From: Cephalotus follicularis
Taxonomy: Eukaryota > Streptophyta > Magnoliopsida > Oxalidales > Cephalotaceae
Length of the DNA: 64,000 bases
Assembly: GCA_001972305.1 (NCBI GenBank)
Contig: BDDD01005140.1
Span: 16,435-80,434 of the forward strand
Direction: 5' to 3'
In this document: positions 1-13,344 of the stretch, piece after piece
Layout of the letters: each line of letters begins with the position of its first letter
How positions within the stretch are numbered: position 1 is the first letter of the stretch
Translations under genes and position numbers: made by a program
The notes under the pieces: model-generated
Databases searched by the model: none
What the model saw: only the letters and a program-made list of their open reading frames with translations
Told to the model about the DNA's origin: nothing

Positions 1-241
1 TTGATTCTGTCAACTGAATAATAGTTGTTTTATGATCATATGATGATTGGTGTTATGAATAACATCTTGAAATTATGTTAAGGTTTAATTAAGTAGTTCA
101 GATTTTAGAACCACCACGGATTGATGAATTGTATAAGACCGAGATATTTTTGAATTTTTGACACATGTTTTTAGCTCAGTTTTGTGTGACACATCGGTTC
201 CGAATCGGGAGTGATCCCTGTTCCGAATCGGGGGTTTTACA
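1..241 (+). mobile_element. 3' end fragment of an LTR (family C)
   Basis: Non-satellite sequence runs to 241 and ends in GGGGTTTTACA, after which satellite begins. It holds two copies of TTCCGAATCGGG about 35 bp apart, the same layout seen in reverse complement at 28418-28480, where the element starts TGTAACACCCCC and has paired CGGGATCGGGATGTCA-like text. I read it as the last 241 bp of a plus-strand family C LTR, with the rest lying left of the window. No left target duplication can be checked. Confidence 0.6.
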
Positions 242-3200
242 AAAATGACTTAAAACATAACTTTCAGTAATTTGCAATTACACCCCAAAAAATATAAAAT
301 GATAAATTGACGCATTAACAATCTCGAAACGCAGGTTTGACCCAAAAATCCCAGCACATCAAAGACTATTGATCAGCGGCTCATTTCCAATCAACCGACG
401 AAGTTTCGTTTCATTCCGACACCGGTGGCCCCATATCCCGACAGTGTATGTTACCGAAAACTGCACTTTCACTCTTTGCATCATCGTACTTGTAATTTTA
501 TTTTTCAAAAAGTGACAGCCTCAAACAACTTACAAAGTTATATTTATATTGTTTGCAAAAAGAAACCCTAAAACGACTTAAAACATAACTTTTAGAAATT
601 TACAATTGCATCCCTAAAAATATAAAAACGATAAATTGACCGACTAAAGGATATCGAAACGCAAATTTGACTCAAAAGTCACAGCACAGCAGAGACTGTT
701 GATCAGCGGCTCGTTTCCAATCAATCGGCGAAGTTTCGTTTCCTTCCGACCCCGGCGACCCAATATCCTGACAATCCATGTTGCCGGAAACTACACTTTC
801 ACTCTCTGCATCGTCGTACCTGTAATTATATTTTTCAAAAATTGACCACCTTAAACAACTTACAATGATGTATTTATATTTTCTGCAAAAAGAAATCTTA
901 AAACGACTTAAAACATAACTTTTAGAAATTTAAAATTACAACCCTAAAAATATAAAAATGATAAATCGACCCACTAAACGATATCGAAAGGCAAATTTGA
1001 CTCAAAAATCACAGCACAACACAGAGTGTTGATCAGAGGCTCGTTTCCAATCAACTGGAGAAGTTTCTTTTCATTCCGACACCGGCGACCCATATCCCGA
1101 CTGTGCATGTTGCCGAAAGCTACGCTTTCACTCTCTGCATCATCGTATTTGTAATTTTATTCTTCAAAAATTGACCACCTAAAACAACTTACAATCATGT
1201 ATTTATATCGTCTCCAAAAAAAAAAACCCTAAAACGACTTAAAACATAACTTTTAAAAATTTGTAATTACACCCGTAAAAATATAAAAATGATAAATTGG
1301 CTCACTAAACGATCTCGATACGCAAATTTGACCCCAAAACGCCTCAAAGTACTCACAATGGTGTATTTATATTGTCTGCCAAAAGAATTCATGAAACGAC
1401 TTAAAACATAACTTTTAGAAATTTTCAATTACACCTGTAAAAATATAAAAATGTTAAATGGACCCAAAAATCACAGCACAACAAAGAGTATTGATCAGAG
1501 GCTTATTTCCAATCAACCAGCGAAATTTCGTTTTATTCCGACTTCGGCGACCTCATATCCCGTTAGTCCATGTTGCCGAAAAATGCACTTTCACTCTCTG
1601 CATCATCGTAATTATAATTGTATTTTTCAAAAATTGACCAACTCAAACAACTTACAATGATGTATTTATATTGTCTATAAAAAAAACCCTAAAACGAGTT
1701 AAAACATAACTTTTAATAATTTATAATTACACCCCTAAAAATATAAAATTATTAAATTGACGTACTAAACGATTTCGAAACCCAAGTTTGACCCAAAAAT
1801 CACAGCACAGTAAAGACTATTGATCAACGGCTTGTTTCCAATCAATAGGCGAAGTTTCGTTTAATTTCGACACCGGCGACCCCATATCCCAACAGTACAT
1901 GTTGCCGAAAACTGCACTTTCACACTCTGCATTATCGTACTTGTAATTGTATTTCTCAAAAATTTACCACCTCAAACAACTTACAATGATGTATTTATGT
2001 TGTGTACAAAAAGAAACCCTAAAACGACTTAAAACACAACTATTAGAAATTTGTAATTACATCCCTAAAAATATGAAAATGATAAATTGACCCACTAAAC
2101 GACCTTGATATGTCATTTTGACCCCAAAATCACGACGCTGCGGAAGGTAATGATTAGCTGCTTGTTTCCAATCAAACGGCGAAGTTTCGTTTAATTCCAA
2201 CATCGGCGACCCCATGTCCCCACAGTTCATGTGGCCGAAAACTAGACTTTCACACTCTGTATCATCGTACTTGTAATTGTATTTTTAAAAAATTGAACAC
2301 CTCAAACAACTTATAATGATGTATTTATATTGTCTGCAAAAAGAAATCATGAAACGATTTAAAACATAACTTATAGAAATTTGTAATTGCACCCCTAAAA
2401 ATATAGAAATAATAAATTGACCCACTAAACGATCTCGAAACACAAATTTGAACCAAAAATCCCAGCACAGCCGAGGGAATTGATCAGCGACTCGTTTCAA
2501 ATCAACCGGCGAAGTGTCGTTTCATTCTGTCACAGGCGACCCCATATCCTGACAGTCCATATTGCCGAAAACTGCACTTTCACTCTCTGCATCATCTTAC
2601 TTGTAATTGTATTTTTCAAAAATTGACCACCTCAAACAACTTACAATGATGTATATATATTGTCTGTAAAAATAAACCCTAAAACGACTTAAAACATAAC
2701 TTTTAAAAATTTGTAATTACACCCCTAAAAATATAAAAATGATAAATTGACCCACTAAAAGATCTCGAAACATAAATTTGACTCAGAAATCTCAGCACAG
2801 CAAAGAGTATTGATCAGCGGCTTGTTTCCAATCAAACGGTGAAATTTCGTTTCATTCCGTCACCGGCGACCTTATATCCCGAGAGTCCATGTTGCCGAAA
2901 ACTGCATTTTCACTATCTGCATCATCTTACTTGTAATTGTATTTTTCAAAAAATGACCACCTCAAACAACTTATAATGATGTATTTCTATTGTCTGCAAA
3001 AAGAAACCATAAAAAAATTTAAAACATAATTTTTATAAATTTATAATTACACCCCTAAAAATATAAAAATGATAAATTGAGCCACTAAAAGATCTGGAAA
3101 TGCAAATTTGAAACAAAAATCACAGCACATGAGAGATTACTGATCAGCGGCTCGTTTCCATTCAAACAGCGAAGTTTCGTTTCATTCCGTCATCGGCGAC

Positions 3201-4657
3201 CTCATATCTTTACAATCCATGTTGTCGAAAACTGCATTTTCACTCTCTGCATCTTCAGACTTGTAATTGTATTTTTCAAAAATTGACCGCCTCAAACAAC
3301 TTACAATGATGTATTTATATTGTCTGCAAAATGAAACTCTAAAACAACTTCAAACATTACTTTTAGAAATTTGTAATTACACCCCTAAAAATATAAAAAT
3401 GATAAATTGACCCACTAAATGATCACGAAACGAAAAATTTGACCCCAAAATCACGGCGCAGCGGAGGGTAACTACGAGAGGCTCGTTTCCAAACAACCAG
3501 CGAAGTTTCGTTTAATTCTGACACCGGCGACCCCATATGCCGACAGTGCAGGTAGCCGAAAACTGCACTTTCACTCTTTGCATCATCGTACTTGTAATTG
3601 TATTTTTCAAAAATTGACCGCCTCAAACAATTTACAATGATGAATTTATATTGTCTGCAAAAAAAAAAAAACCGTAAAACGACTTGAAACATAACTTTTA
3701 GAAATTTACTATTACACCCTGAAAAATATAAAAATGATAAATTGACCCACTAAATGATCTCAAAATGTAAATTTGACCTCAAAATCGCCGCGTAGCAGAG
3801 AGTATTGATCAACGACTTGTTTCCAATCAACTGGCAAAGTTTGTTTCATTCCGACACCGGCGAAGTTTCGTTTCTTTCCGACACCGACGACACCATATCC
3901 CGACAGTCCATGTTGGCGAAGACTGTACTTTCACTCTCTGTATCATCGTACTTGTAATTGTATTTTTCAAAAATTGATCGCCTCAAACAACTTACAATGA
4001 AGTATTTATATTATCTGCAAAAAGAAACCCTAAAACGACTTAAAACATAACTTTTAGAAAATTATAATCACACCCCTAAAAATATAAAAATGATAAGTTG
4101 ACCCACAAAACGACATCGGAACATAAATTTGACCAAAAAAACATGGCAAAGCGGTGAGTATTGATCAGCGGTTCGTTTCCAATCAACCGACGAATTTTCG
4201 TTTCATTCCGTCACTGGTGACCCCATATCTCGACAGTCAATGTTGTCGAAAACTGTAATTTCACTCTCTGCATCATCGTAGTTGTAATTGTATTTTTCCA
4301 AAATTGATCTCTTCAAACAACGTACAATAATGTATTTATATTGTCTGCAAAAAGAAACTCTCAAACGACTTAAAACATAAATTTTAGAAATTTATATTAC
4401 ACCCCTAAAAATATAAAAATGATAAATTAACCCACTAAACCATCTCTAAACGTAAATTTGACCACAAAATCATTACCTAGCGGTGAGTATTGATCATCGA
4501 CTTGTTTCAAATTACCGGTGAAGTTTCGTTTCATTCCGACATCGGCGACCCCATATCTCGATAGTCCATGTTGCCGAAGACTGCACTTTCACTCTCTGCA
4601 TCATCGCACTTGTAATTTTATTTTTCAAAAATTGACCACCTCAAATAACTTACAATG
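242..4657. repeat. 330-bp satellite array, block 1
   Basis: About 13 head-to-tail monomers. The landmark GATCAGCGGCTCGTTTCC recurs at about 371, 701, 1031, 1822, 2152, 2482 and 2812, a spacing of exactly 330 bp. The interval 1031-1492 is 461 bp and contains an extra partial monomer. Other landmarks in each unit are AAACCCTAAAACGACTTAAA, ACACCCCTAAAAATATAAAA, CCCATATCCCGACAGTCCAT and CTTTCACTCTCTGCATCATC. Around 3833-3890 a roughly 30-bp part of one monomer (the GTTTCATTCCGACACCGGCG region) is duplicated. There are no sustained open frames. The small open frames over the array are accidental and recur with the monomer. Confidence 0.95.
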
Positions 4658-4800
4658 TGTAATGCCCGGGGTTTTCGTTAAAGTGTAATGTTGCTTTTCC
4701 AATGTAATTTTACACCTTGTGTTAATGAGAACCGTGTTTTTCCTCTTTTGTGTTGAAAAGTTGCAAGAAAAGTGTGTTGGTGTGTTTTCTGTGCAGGGGG

Positions 4801-5738
4801 CAGCCGACTGCCACAGGGAGGCAGCCGACTGGACTCCTTGCTGAGGGGCACCAGCCAGCTGCTGTGGGGAAGCAGCCGGCTGTGTGTGTGTCGGCAGAAA
4901 CAGCCGACTGCCAAGTTGAGGCAGTCGACTGCCAGGCGCCATACAGCACACGTGCTGTCAGGCTTGGTGTGACAAAAGTGGGTGAGTTTGGATTTTTATG
5001 GCAGAAGACAGAGAGAGGAGCCGGGTTTCGCTCTTAAAAACACAAACTTTCCTCCTCAATCTCCATCTTTCTCAGAGAGTTCAAAGAGAGTTTGAAAGTG
5101 AAGAAAAGGGAGTGAAAGTGTGTGTGTGTTGTGGATCCAAGGAGCTTTGTGTTGAACCGTGGACTTGGAGGCTTGGACAGTGGCAAGAATGGACCAGTGG
5201 GAGTTGTTGGACGAGTTAGGGAGTGCAAAAGCCTTGGTTTTGGACTTAAAGAGGTGGATTGCAGCTCCTAACTTGGAGTCCTAAGGTAGGGGGAAAGTCA
5301 TTTTTGCACTTAATTTCAACTGTTAATGTTTTCCATGAAATGAAATGCATGTTTATGTTGTATTGTGAGCCTGGAATGTGTTGTTGCATAAATGTGCTAT
5401 TTTGGGTTGAGTTGGGTGTGTGTTGTGGCTTGTGTAGCTGCTGTTTTTCTGCATTTTCTGCAGAATCCAGTCGACTGCCCATGTTGGGCAGCCGACTACT
5501 TAATGGTTCCAGCCGACTGTGCTTGAGGAGCCAGTCGACTGTCCATGTGTGTTTCTGGGAAGTGCCTGCAGAGGTTGTGTAGTCGACTGCTATAGCTCAG
5601 CAACCGACTGTTGAGTGTGGACAGCTGACTGTCGAGAGTGACAGCCGACTGTTTAGAGTGGGTAGCTGATTGCCAGGGTTGGGCAGCCGTCTATTTTAAG
5701 GGGAACAACCGACTGTCAGTGGGAGACAGCCGACTGTC
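4801..5738. repeat. CAGYCGRCTG decamer clusters in LTR (4801-4935, 5468-5738)
   Basis: Two clusters of CAGCCGACTG, CAGTCGACTG and CAGCCGGCTG with single-base variants, spaced mostly 18-40 bp. The first cluster lies about 140 bp from the LTR start, the second about 800-1080 bp from it. The same two-cluster layout is seen in the LTRs at 24265 and 53720. Confidence 0.85.
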
Positions 5739-6403
5739 AGGGCCTGTTTTGCCTTGTGAACGTGTGTGTGCATCGTGTTATGTGATATTTTGCTTCGTGA
5801 AGCTTTATAAACTGCTTTGGACATTGTGATAACTGATTGTGAACTGCTTTTTGGAAGTGCATTGTTGATTCATGAAAATCATTGCTTTACACAAAATTGT
5901 ATGTTTTGAGAAAATATATATTTTCGAACCGTGAAAATGACTTCCAAAACACCGTGAAGCGAGTTTTGTGATATTGTGAACCGAGAACCGTGACATCGTG
6001 AAAATGAGTTTGTTTTCAAGTATCTTTGTTTTATCAATTTACTTGGAAAACTGTTTTGAGCATCGAGATGACTGTGATTGTGATTGAGTTGACTGTGATT
6101 GCTGATTGTGATTGTGACTGTGACCGTACTAGTTGCGTGGCGGAGATGCCAATGATGACTAGTGGTCGGGTTGACTCAGGGGCCAGGAGTTGGCTGGGTG
6201 ACTCACTGCATCGTGACCTACTTTGTGCCGTCCGGAGTCGGGGCCGAAGACGGGATGTACGACGTTGGGGCCAGGAGTTGGCGACGCTCTTCGTACCCAT
6301 CGTGAACCGTGTTTTGTGTAGTCCTTTGGACTTGTTTGAGACTGTGAATTGTGACATTGTGATACCGTGATTTCTGTGACATCGTGGTTTGGCATATGTA
6401 TGT

Positions 6404-6472
6404 NNNNNNNNNNNNNNNNNNNNNNNNNNNNNNNNNNNNNNNNNNNNNNNNNNNNNNNNNNNNNNNNNNNNN
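6404..6472. other. Assembly gap (69 N)
   Basis: A run of N followed by (AT)n. At the equivalent place the sister LTRs at 24265 and 53720 have only a short (TA)n stretch before GCATCGAGATATAG, so the gap most likely hides a TA microsatellite rather than a gene. Confidence 0.95.
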
Positions 6473-6563
6473 ATATATATATATGCATCAAGATATAGTA
6501 TGTACTGCATCATATGGCATTCATGCTTTGGTTTTGTTGATCTTATGTTGCTTTTATGACTTT

Positions 6564-6595
6564 GGCCGAGTGAGGACAAAGGCTAACTCCCTACT
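6564..6595 (+). other. Conserved LTR box near the 3' end
   Basis: Contains GAGGACAAAGGCTAACTCCC just before the LTR's last 383 bp. Close matches occur at 26819-26850 and 55663-55694 on the plus strand and at 15005-15040, 34708-34742 and 52499-52535 on the minus strand, each about 320-385 bp from its own LTR 3' end. The function is unknown; a transcription start, a polyadenylation region or a leader element are possible. Confidence 0.6.
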
Positions 6596-6978
6596 GTTGC
6601 AGATTGATGCTGCGTTTTGGATATCACCGGGCATGGCTGTATCAGACAGTTAAGTGATGAAGTTTTATGCTTTAAGTGTTTTGTAAAGCAGCGTGTAAAC
6701 ATGTTGTACTTTGGTTCATGTACTAATGTTTAACGAGGTTGTTGTATCGACTTTTGGATCACGCTCCATTTGTGGGCTTTTTAAACAATGCTTTACTGTG
6801 GATGTTATGGGGATCATGTGGTATGGGACGCATGGTTCCTTTTGCTTTCAGCTTATAGTTATATGCTTCCGCAAGTTTGATGTTTAATCAAAAGTTTTAA
6901 GTTTTATCATTCTCTGTATAAGTTGGATGCTTGTTAAATTGCCATGTTGTATGTTGTTAATGCAAGCGGGGTGTGACA

Positions 6979-9900
6979 CAATGATGTATTGATATTGTCT
7001 TAAAAAAGAAACCCTAAAACGACTTAAAACATAACTTTTACAAATTTACAATTACACGCATAAAAATATAAAAATGATAAATTGACCCACTAAACGATCT
7101 CAAAACGTAAATTTGACCCCCAAATCACAGCATAGCGAAGAGTATTGATCAGTGGCTCGTTTCCAATCAACCTGCAAAATTTCGTTTCATTCCGAGACCG
7201 GTGAAGTTTTGTTTCATTCCGAGACCGGTGACCCAATCTCCTGACATTCTATGTTGCCAAAAACTGCACTTTCGTTCTCTACATCATCGTGCGTATAATT
7301 TTATTTTTCAAAAATTGACCACCTCAAAAGACTTACAATTATTTATTTACATTGTCTGCAAAAAAAAAAATCCTAAAACGACTCAAAACATAACTTTTAG
7401 AAGTTTATAATTACACTCCTAAAAATATAATAATGATAAATTGACCAACAAAAGGATCTCAAAACATAAATTTGACCCCAAAATCAAGGCGCAGCTAAGG
7501 GTATTGATCAGCGGCTCATTTCCAATCAACCGGTAAAGTTTCGTTTCATTCCGTCATAGGCAAACCCATATCACGAGAGTCTATGTTGTCGAAAACTACA
7601 CCTTCACTCTCTGCATCATCGTACTTGTAGATGTATTTTTAAAAAATTGACCACCTCAAACAACTTACAATGATGTATTTATATTGTCTGTAAAAAGAAA
7701 CCCTAAAATGACTTAAAACACAACTTTTAGAAATTTGTAATTACACCCCAAAAAATATAAAAAATGATAAATTGACTTACTAAACGATCTCGAAAAGCAA
7801 ATTTGCCCCCAAAATCACGGCACAACATGGTGTAATTATCAGCGGCTTGTTTCCAATCAACCGGTGAAGTTTCCTTACATTCTGTCACCGGTGACCCCAT
7901 TGCCCGACAGTCCATGTTGCCGAAAACTGCACTTTCACTATCTGTATCATTGTACTTGTAATTGTATTTTTCAAAAATTGACCGCCTCATACAACTTACA
8001 ACGATGTATTTATATTGTCTGCCAAAAAAAACCCTAAGACGATCTCAAAACGAATAAATCGTATAGCAGTGAGTATTGATCCACGAAAAATATAAAAATG
8101 ATAAATTGACCCACTAAACGATCTTGAAACGAAAATTTGACAACAAATAAACCACATAGCAGTGAGTATTAATCAGCGGCTCGTTTCCAATAAACCGAAA
8201 AAGTTTCGTTTCATATAGACACCGGCGACCCCATATCCTGACAGTGCATGTTGCCGAAAACTGCACTTTCACTCTCTACGTCATCGTACTTGTAATTGTA
8301 TTTTTCAAAAATTGACCGCCTCAACCAACATACAATGATATATTTATATTGTCTACCAAAAGAAACCCTAAAACGACTTGTAACATAACTTTTTGAAATT
8401 TATAATTACACCCCTAAAAATATAAAATTGATAAATTGACCTACTAAACGATCTTAAAAAAAAAAATTGACCCAAAAATCAAGGAACAACGGTGAATAAT
8501 GATCAACGGCTCATTTCCAATCAACCAAGGAACTTTTGTTTCATTCTAACTCTGGCGACCCCATATCCCGATAGGCCATGTTGTTGGAAGCTGCACTTTC
8601 ACTCTTTGCATCATTGTACTTGTAATTGTATTTTTCAAAAACTGACCACATCAAAAACTTTATAATGATATATTTATGTTGTCTGAAAAAAAACCCTAAA
8701 ACGACTTAAAACATAACTTTTAGAAATTTATAATTACATCCCTAAAAATATAAAAATGATAAATTGACCCGCTAAACGATCTCAAAACGCAAATTTGATC
8801 CCAAAATCACAGTGCACATAAGGTAATGATCAGTAGCTCATTTCCAATTAACCAACAAAGTTTTGTTTCATTCCGACACTGGCGACCTCATATCCCGGAA
8901 GTCCATGTTGTCGAAAACTGCACTTTCACTGTCTGCATTATTGTACATTTAATTGTATTTTTCAAAAATTGACCACCTCAAAAAACTTACAATAATGTAT
9001 TTACATTGTCTGCAAAAAAAAAAAAAACTCTAAAAAAACTTAAAACATAACTTTTAGAAATTTGTAATTACACCCATTAAAATATAACAATGATAAATTG
9101 ACCAACTAAACGATTTCAAAAAGCAAATTTGACCACAAAATCACTGCGCAGGGAAGTGTATCAATCAACGGCTCATTTCCAATTAACCGACGAAGTTTCG
9201 TTTCATTCCGTCGCCGACGACCCCATATCTCGGTAGTCAATGTTGCTGAAAACTGCACTTTCACACTCTACATCATCGTACTTGTGATTGTATTTTTCAA
9301 AAATTGACCGCTTCAAACAACTTATAATGATGTATTTATATTGTCTACAAAAAGAAACCCTAAAACAACATAAAACAAACTTTTAGAAATTTACAATTAC
9401 ACCCTAAAATATAAAAATGATAAATTGACCAACCAAACGATTTCAAAACTCAAATTTGACCCAAAAAACTAGGAAAAGCAGTGAGAATTGATCAGAGACT
9501 CGTTTCCAATCAACCGACGACCCCATATCCCGACAGTCCATGCTGTCGAAAACTTCACTTTCACTCTCTGCATCATTGAATTTGTAATTGTATTTTTCAA
9601 AAATTGACTGCCTCAAACAACTTACACTGATGTATTTATATTATCTGCAAAAGAAACCCAATTCGATATAAAAAACTTTTAAAAATTTACAATTACACCC
9701 CTAAAAATATAAAAATGATAAATTGACCCACTAAACGATCTCGAAAAGCAAATTTGACCCCAAAATCATGACATAGCGGTTAATATTGATTAGTGACTCG
9801 TTTCCAATCAACCGGCCAAGTTTTGTTTCGTTCCGTCACCCGCGACCCTATATCCCGACAGTCCATGTTGCCGAAAACAACACTTTCACTCTCTGCATCA

Positions 9901-12900
9901 TCGTACTTGTGTTTATATTTTTCAAAAATTGACCACCTCAAACAACTTACAACGATATATTTATATTGTCTGACAAAAGAAACCTTAAAACGACTTAAAA
10001 CATAAATTTTAGAAATTTACACTTACACCCCTAAAAATTAAAAAAATGATAAATTGACCCACTAAACGATCTCGAAACGCAAATTTGACCCCAAATTCAT
10101 CGCATAGATCAAACAGTGGTTAGCGGCTCGTTTCCAATCAACCGGCGAAATTTCGTTTCATTCCGACAATGACGACCCAATATCCCTATAGTCCATGTTG
10201 CCGAAAATTGCACTTGCACTCTCTGCTTCATCGTACTTGTAACTGTATTTTTAAAAAATTGAGCACCTCAAACAACTTACAATGACGTATTTATATTGTC
10301 TGCAAAATAAAACCCTAAAACGACTTAAAAATATAACATTTAAAAATTTATAATTACACCCCTAAAAATATAAAAAATGATAAAATGACGCATTAAACGA
10401 TCTTGAAACGCAATTTTGACCCAAAAATCCTGGCACGGCAAAAAATACTAATCAACGGCTCGTTTCCAATCAAACTGGCGAAGTTTCGTTTCATTCCGAC
10501 ACCGGCGACCCCATATCCCGACAGTCCATGTTGCCAAAAACTCTACTTTCACTCTCTGCATCATCGTACTTGTAATTGTATTTTTTAAAAACTGACCTCC
10601 TCAAACAACTTCCAATGATGTATTTACATTGTCTGCAAAAAGAAACCCTAAACCGACTTAAAACATAATCATTATAAATTTATAATTACACCCATAAAAA
10701 TATTAAATTGATAAATTGACCAACTAAAAGATTTTGAGACTCAAATTTGACCCCAAAATCACAGCACAGTGGTGATTTTTGATCAGTAGCGCGTTTCCAA
10801 TCAACCGTCGAAGTTTCGTTTCATTCCGACACCAGCGACCCCATGTCCCGACAGTCCATCTTGCTGAAAGCTGCACTTTCACTCTCTGCATTATCGTAGT
10901 TGTAATTGTATTTTTAAAAAATTAACCACCTCAAACTACGTGCACTGATGCATTTATATTGTCTGTAAAAAGAAATCCTAAAATGACTTAAACATAACCA
11001 TTAAAAATTTATAATTACATCCCTACAAATATAACATTGATAAATTGACCCACTAAACTATCTCGAAATTCAATTTTGACCCCGAAATCATAGCTTGGCA
11101 TGGAGTATTTATCAACGGCTCATTTCAAATCAACCGAAGAAGTTTCGTTTCATTCCGACACCGACGACCCCATATCCCGACAGTCCATGTTGCTGAAAAC
11201 TGCGCTTTCACTCTCTGCATTCGTACTTGTGATTGTATTTTACAAAAATTGACCACCTCAAACAACTTACAATGATGTATTTATATTGTCTGTAAAAAGG
11301 AACCCTAAAACGACTTAAAACTTAATTTTTAGAAATTTATAATTACACTCCTAAAATGATAAATTGAATCACTAAACTATTTCGGAACGTAAATTTGACA
11401 CTAAAATCACCGCGTAGCAATGACTATTGATCAACGGCTCGTTTCCAATCAACCGACGAAGTTTCGTTTCATTCTGATACCGACAACCCCATATCCCGAC
11501 AGTCGATGTTGCCGAAAACTGCATTTTCACTCTCTCCATCATCGTACCTGTAATTGTATTTTTCAAAAATTGACCTCCTCAAACTACTTACAATGATGTA
11601 TTTACAATGTCTATAAAAAGAAACCCTATACCGACTTAAAACATAACTTTTAGAAATTTATAATTTTGACACCTAAAAATATAAAAATGATAAATTGACC
11701 AACTAAAAGATCTCGAGACTCAAATTTGACCCCAAAATCACGGCACAACGGTGAGTTTTGATCAGCAGCTCATTTCTAATCAACCGGCGAAGTCACGTTT
11801 CATTCCAACACCAGTGACCCTATATCCCGACAGTCCATGTTGTCGAAAGCAGCACTTTCACTCTCTACATCATCGTACTTGTAATTGTATTTTTCAAAAA
11901 TTGACCACCTCAAACTACTTGTAATGATGAATTTATATTGTCTGTAAAAAGAATTTCTAAAACAACTTTAAAAAAAACCTTTAAAAATTTACAATCACAC
12001 TCTTAAAAATATAACATTGATAAATTGACCCACTAAACGATCTTGAAACACAATTTTGATCCCAAAATCACAGCTCGACGGGAAGTATCGATCAACGGCT
12101 CGTTTCCTATCAACCGGAGAAGTTTTGTTTCATTCCGATATCGACGACCCCATATCCCGACCGTCCATGTTGCCGAAAGCAGCACTTTCACTCTCTGCAT
12201 GATCGTACTTGTAATTGTATTTTTCAAAAATTGACCACCTCAAACAACTTACAATGATGTATTTATATTGTCTGTAAATAGAAACCCTAAAATGACTAAA
12301 AACATAACATTTAAAAATTTACAATTACACCTCTAAAATATAAAATTGATAAATTAACCCACTAAACGATCTCGAAATACAATTTTGACCCCAAAATCAC
12401 AGCACAACGGAGAGTATTGATCAATGACTCGTTTTCAATAAACCTACGAAGTCTCGTTTCCTTCCGACACCGGCGACCCCATATCCCAAAAGGTCCATGT
12501 TGCCAAGAAGCTGCAGTTTCACTCTCTGCATCATCTTACTTGCAATTGTATTTTTCAAAAATTGACCACTTCAAACAACTTACAATGATGTATTTATATT
12601 GTCTGCAAAAAGAAACCCTAAAACGACTTAAAACATAACTTTTAGAAATTTGTAATTACACACCTAAAATATAAAAATGATAAATTGACCGATTAAACGG
12701 TCTCAAAAAGAAAATTTGACCCAGAAATAATGGCACAACAAGTGTATTCATCAATGGCTCGTTTCCAATCAACAGGCAAAGTTTCGTTTCATTCCGACAA
12801 CGACGACCCCTTATCCCGATAGTCCATGTTACCAAAAAATGCACTTTCACTCTCTGGATCATCGTACTTGTAATTGTATTTTTTAAAAATTGACCACCTC

Positions 12901-13273
12901 AAACAACTTATAATGATGTATTTATATTGTCTGCAAAAAAAAAAAACCCTAAAACGACTTGAAACATAACTTTTAGAAATTTGCAATTACACCGTTGAAA
13001 GTATAAAAATGATAAATTGACACACTAATCGATCTTGAAACGCAATTTTGACCCCAAACTCACGGTGCAGCGGGAATATTTATCACCGACTTATTTCCAA
13101 TCAACCATAGAAGTTTTGTTTCATTCCGAAACAGGCGACCCCATATCCCGACAGTCCATGTTGCCGAAAATTGCACTTTCACTCTCTGTATCATCGTACT
13201 TGTAATTGTATTTTTCTAAAATTGACCACCTCAAACAACTTACCATGATGTATTTATATTGTCTGCAAAAAAA
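6979..13273. repeat. 330-bp satellite array, block 2
   Basis: About 19 monomers, the longest uninterrupted block. Consensus as in block 1, with more variation in the AT-rich part. One monomer near 8040-8160 is partly duplicated. Near 7170-7235 the GTTTCATTCCGAGACCGGTG segment is doubled, an event like the one at 3833-3890. Most units keep AAACCCTAAAA. No genes seen. Confidence 0.95.
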
Positions 13274-13296
13274 TTTAATGCCCTGAATATATATAA

Positions 13297-13341
<45 letters not shown>
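13297..13341. repeat. (AAT)n microsatellite
   Basis: About 15 uninterrupted AAT units shortly after the family B LTR start. The sister copy at 18288 has only an AT-rich stretch here. Confidence 0.95.

Positions 13342-13344
<3 letters not shown>

Larger units (their letters stand above)
4658..6978 (+). mobile_element. Solo LTR, family A (Ty3/Tekay-like)
   Basis: Begins TGTAATGCCCGGGG and ends GGGGTGTGACA, flanked by the 5-bp target duplication CAATG (4653-4657 and 6979-6983). The flanking satellite joins in phase if the element is removed. It is a close relative of the 5' LTR at 53720-56079: same length class, same termini, and near-identical text around 5130-5220 versus 54190-54290. That copy is followed by a primer site and Ty3 gag-pol, so this one is a solo LTR of the same family. 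It contains two clusters of the decamer CAGYCGRCTG, an assembly gap, and a conserved box near 6570. No coding capacity is seen. Small frames over the decamer clusters are not genes. Confidence 0.93.

Noticed and set aside
242-4657. Recurrent 60-90 codon frames such as ...SFPINRRSFVSFRHRRP...
   Set aside because: They recur with the satellite monomer and are interrupted in most copies. They are an effect of tandem repetition.
6034-6579. 181-codon minus-strand frame across the N gap
   Set aside because: It depends on unknown bases and lies in a solo LTR. The sister LTRs show no matching protein.
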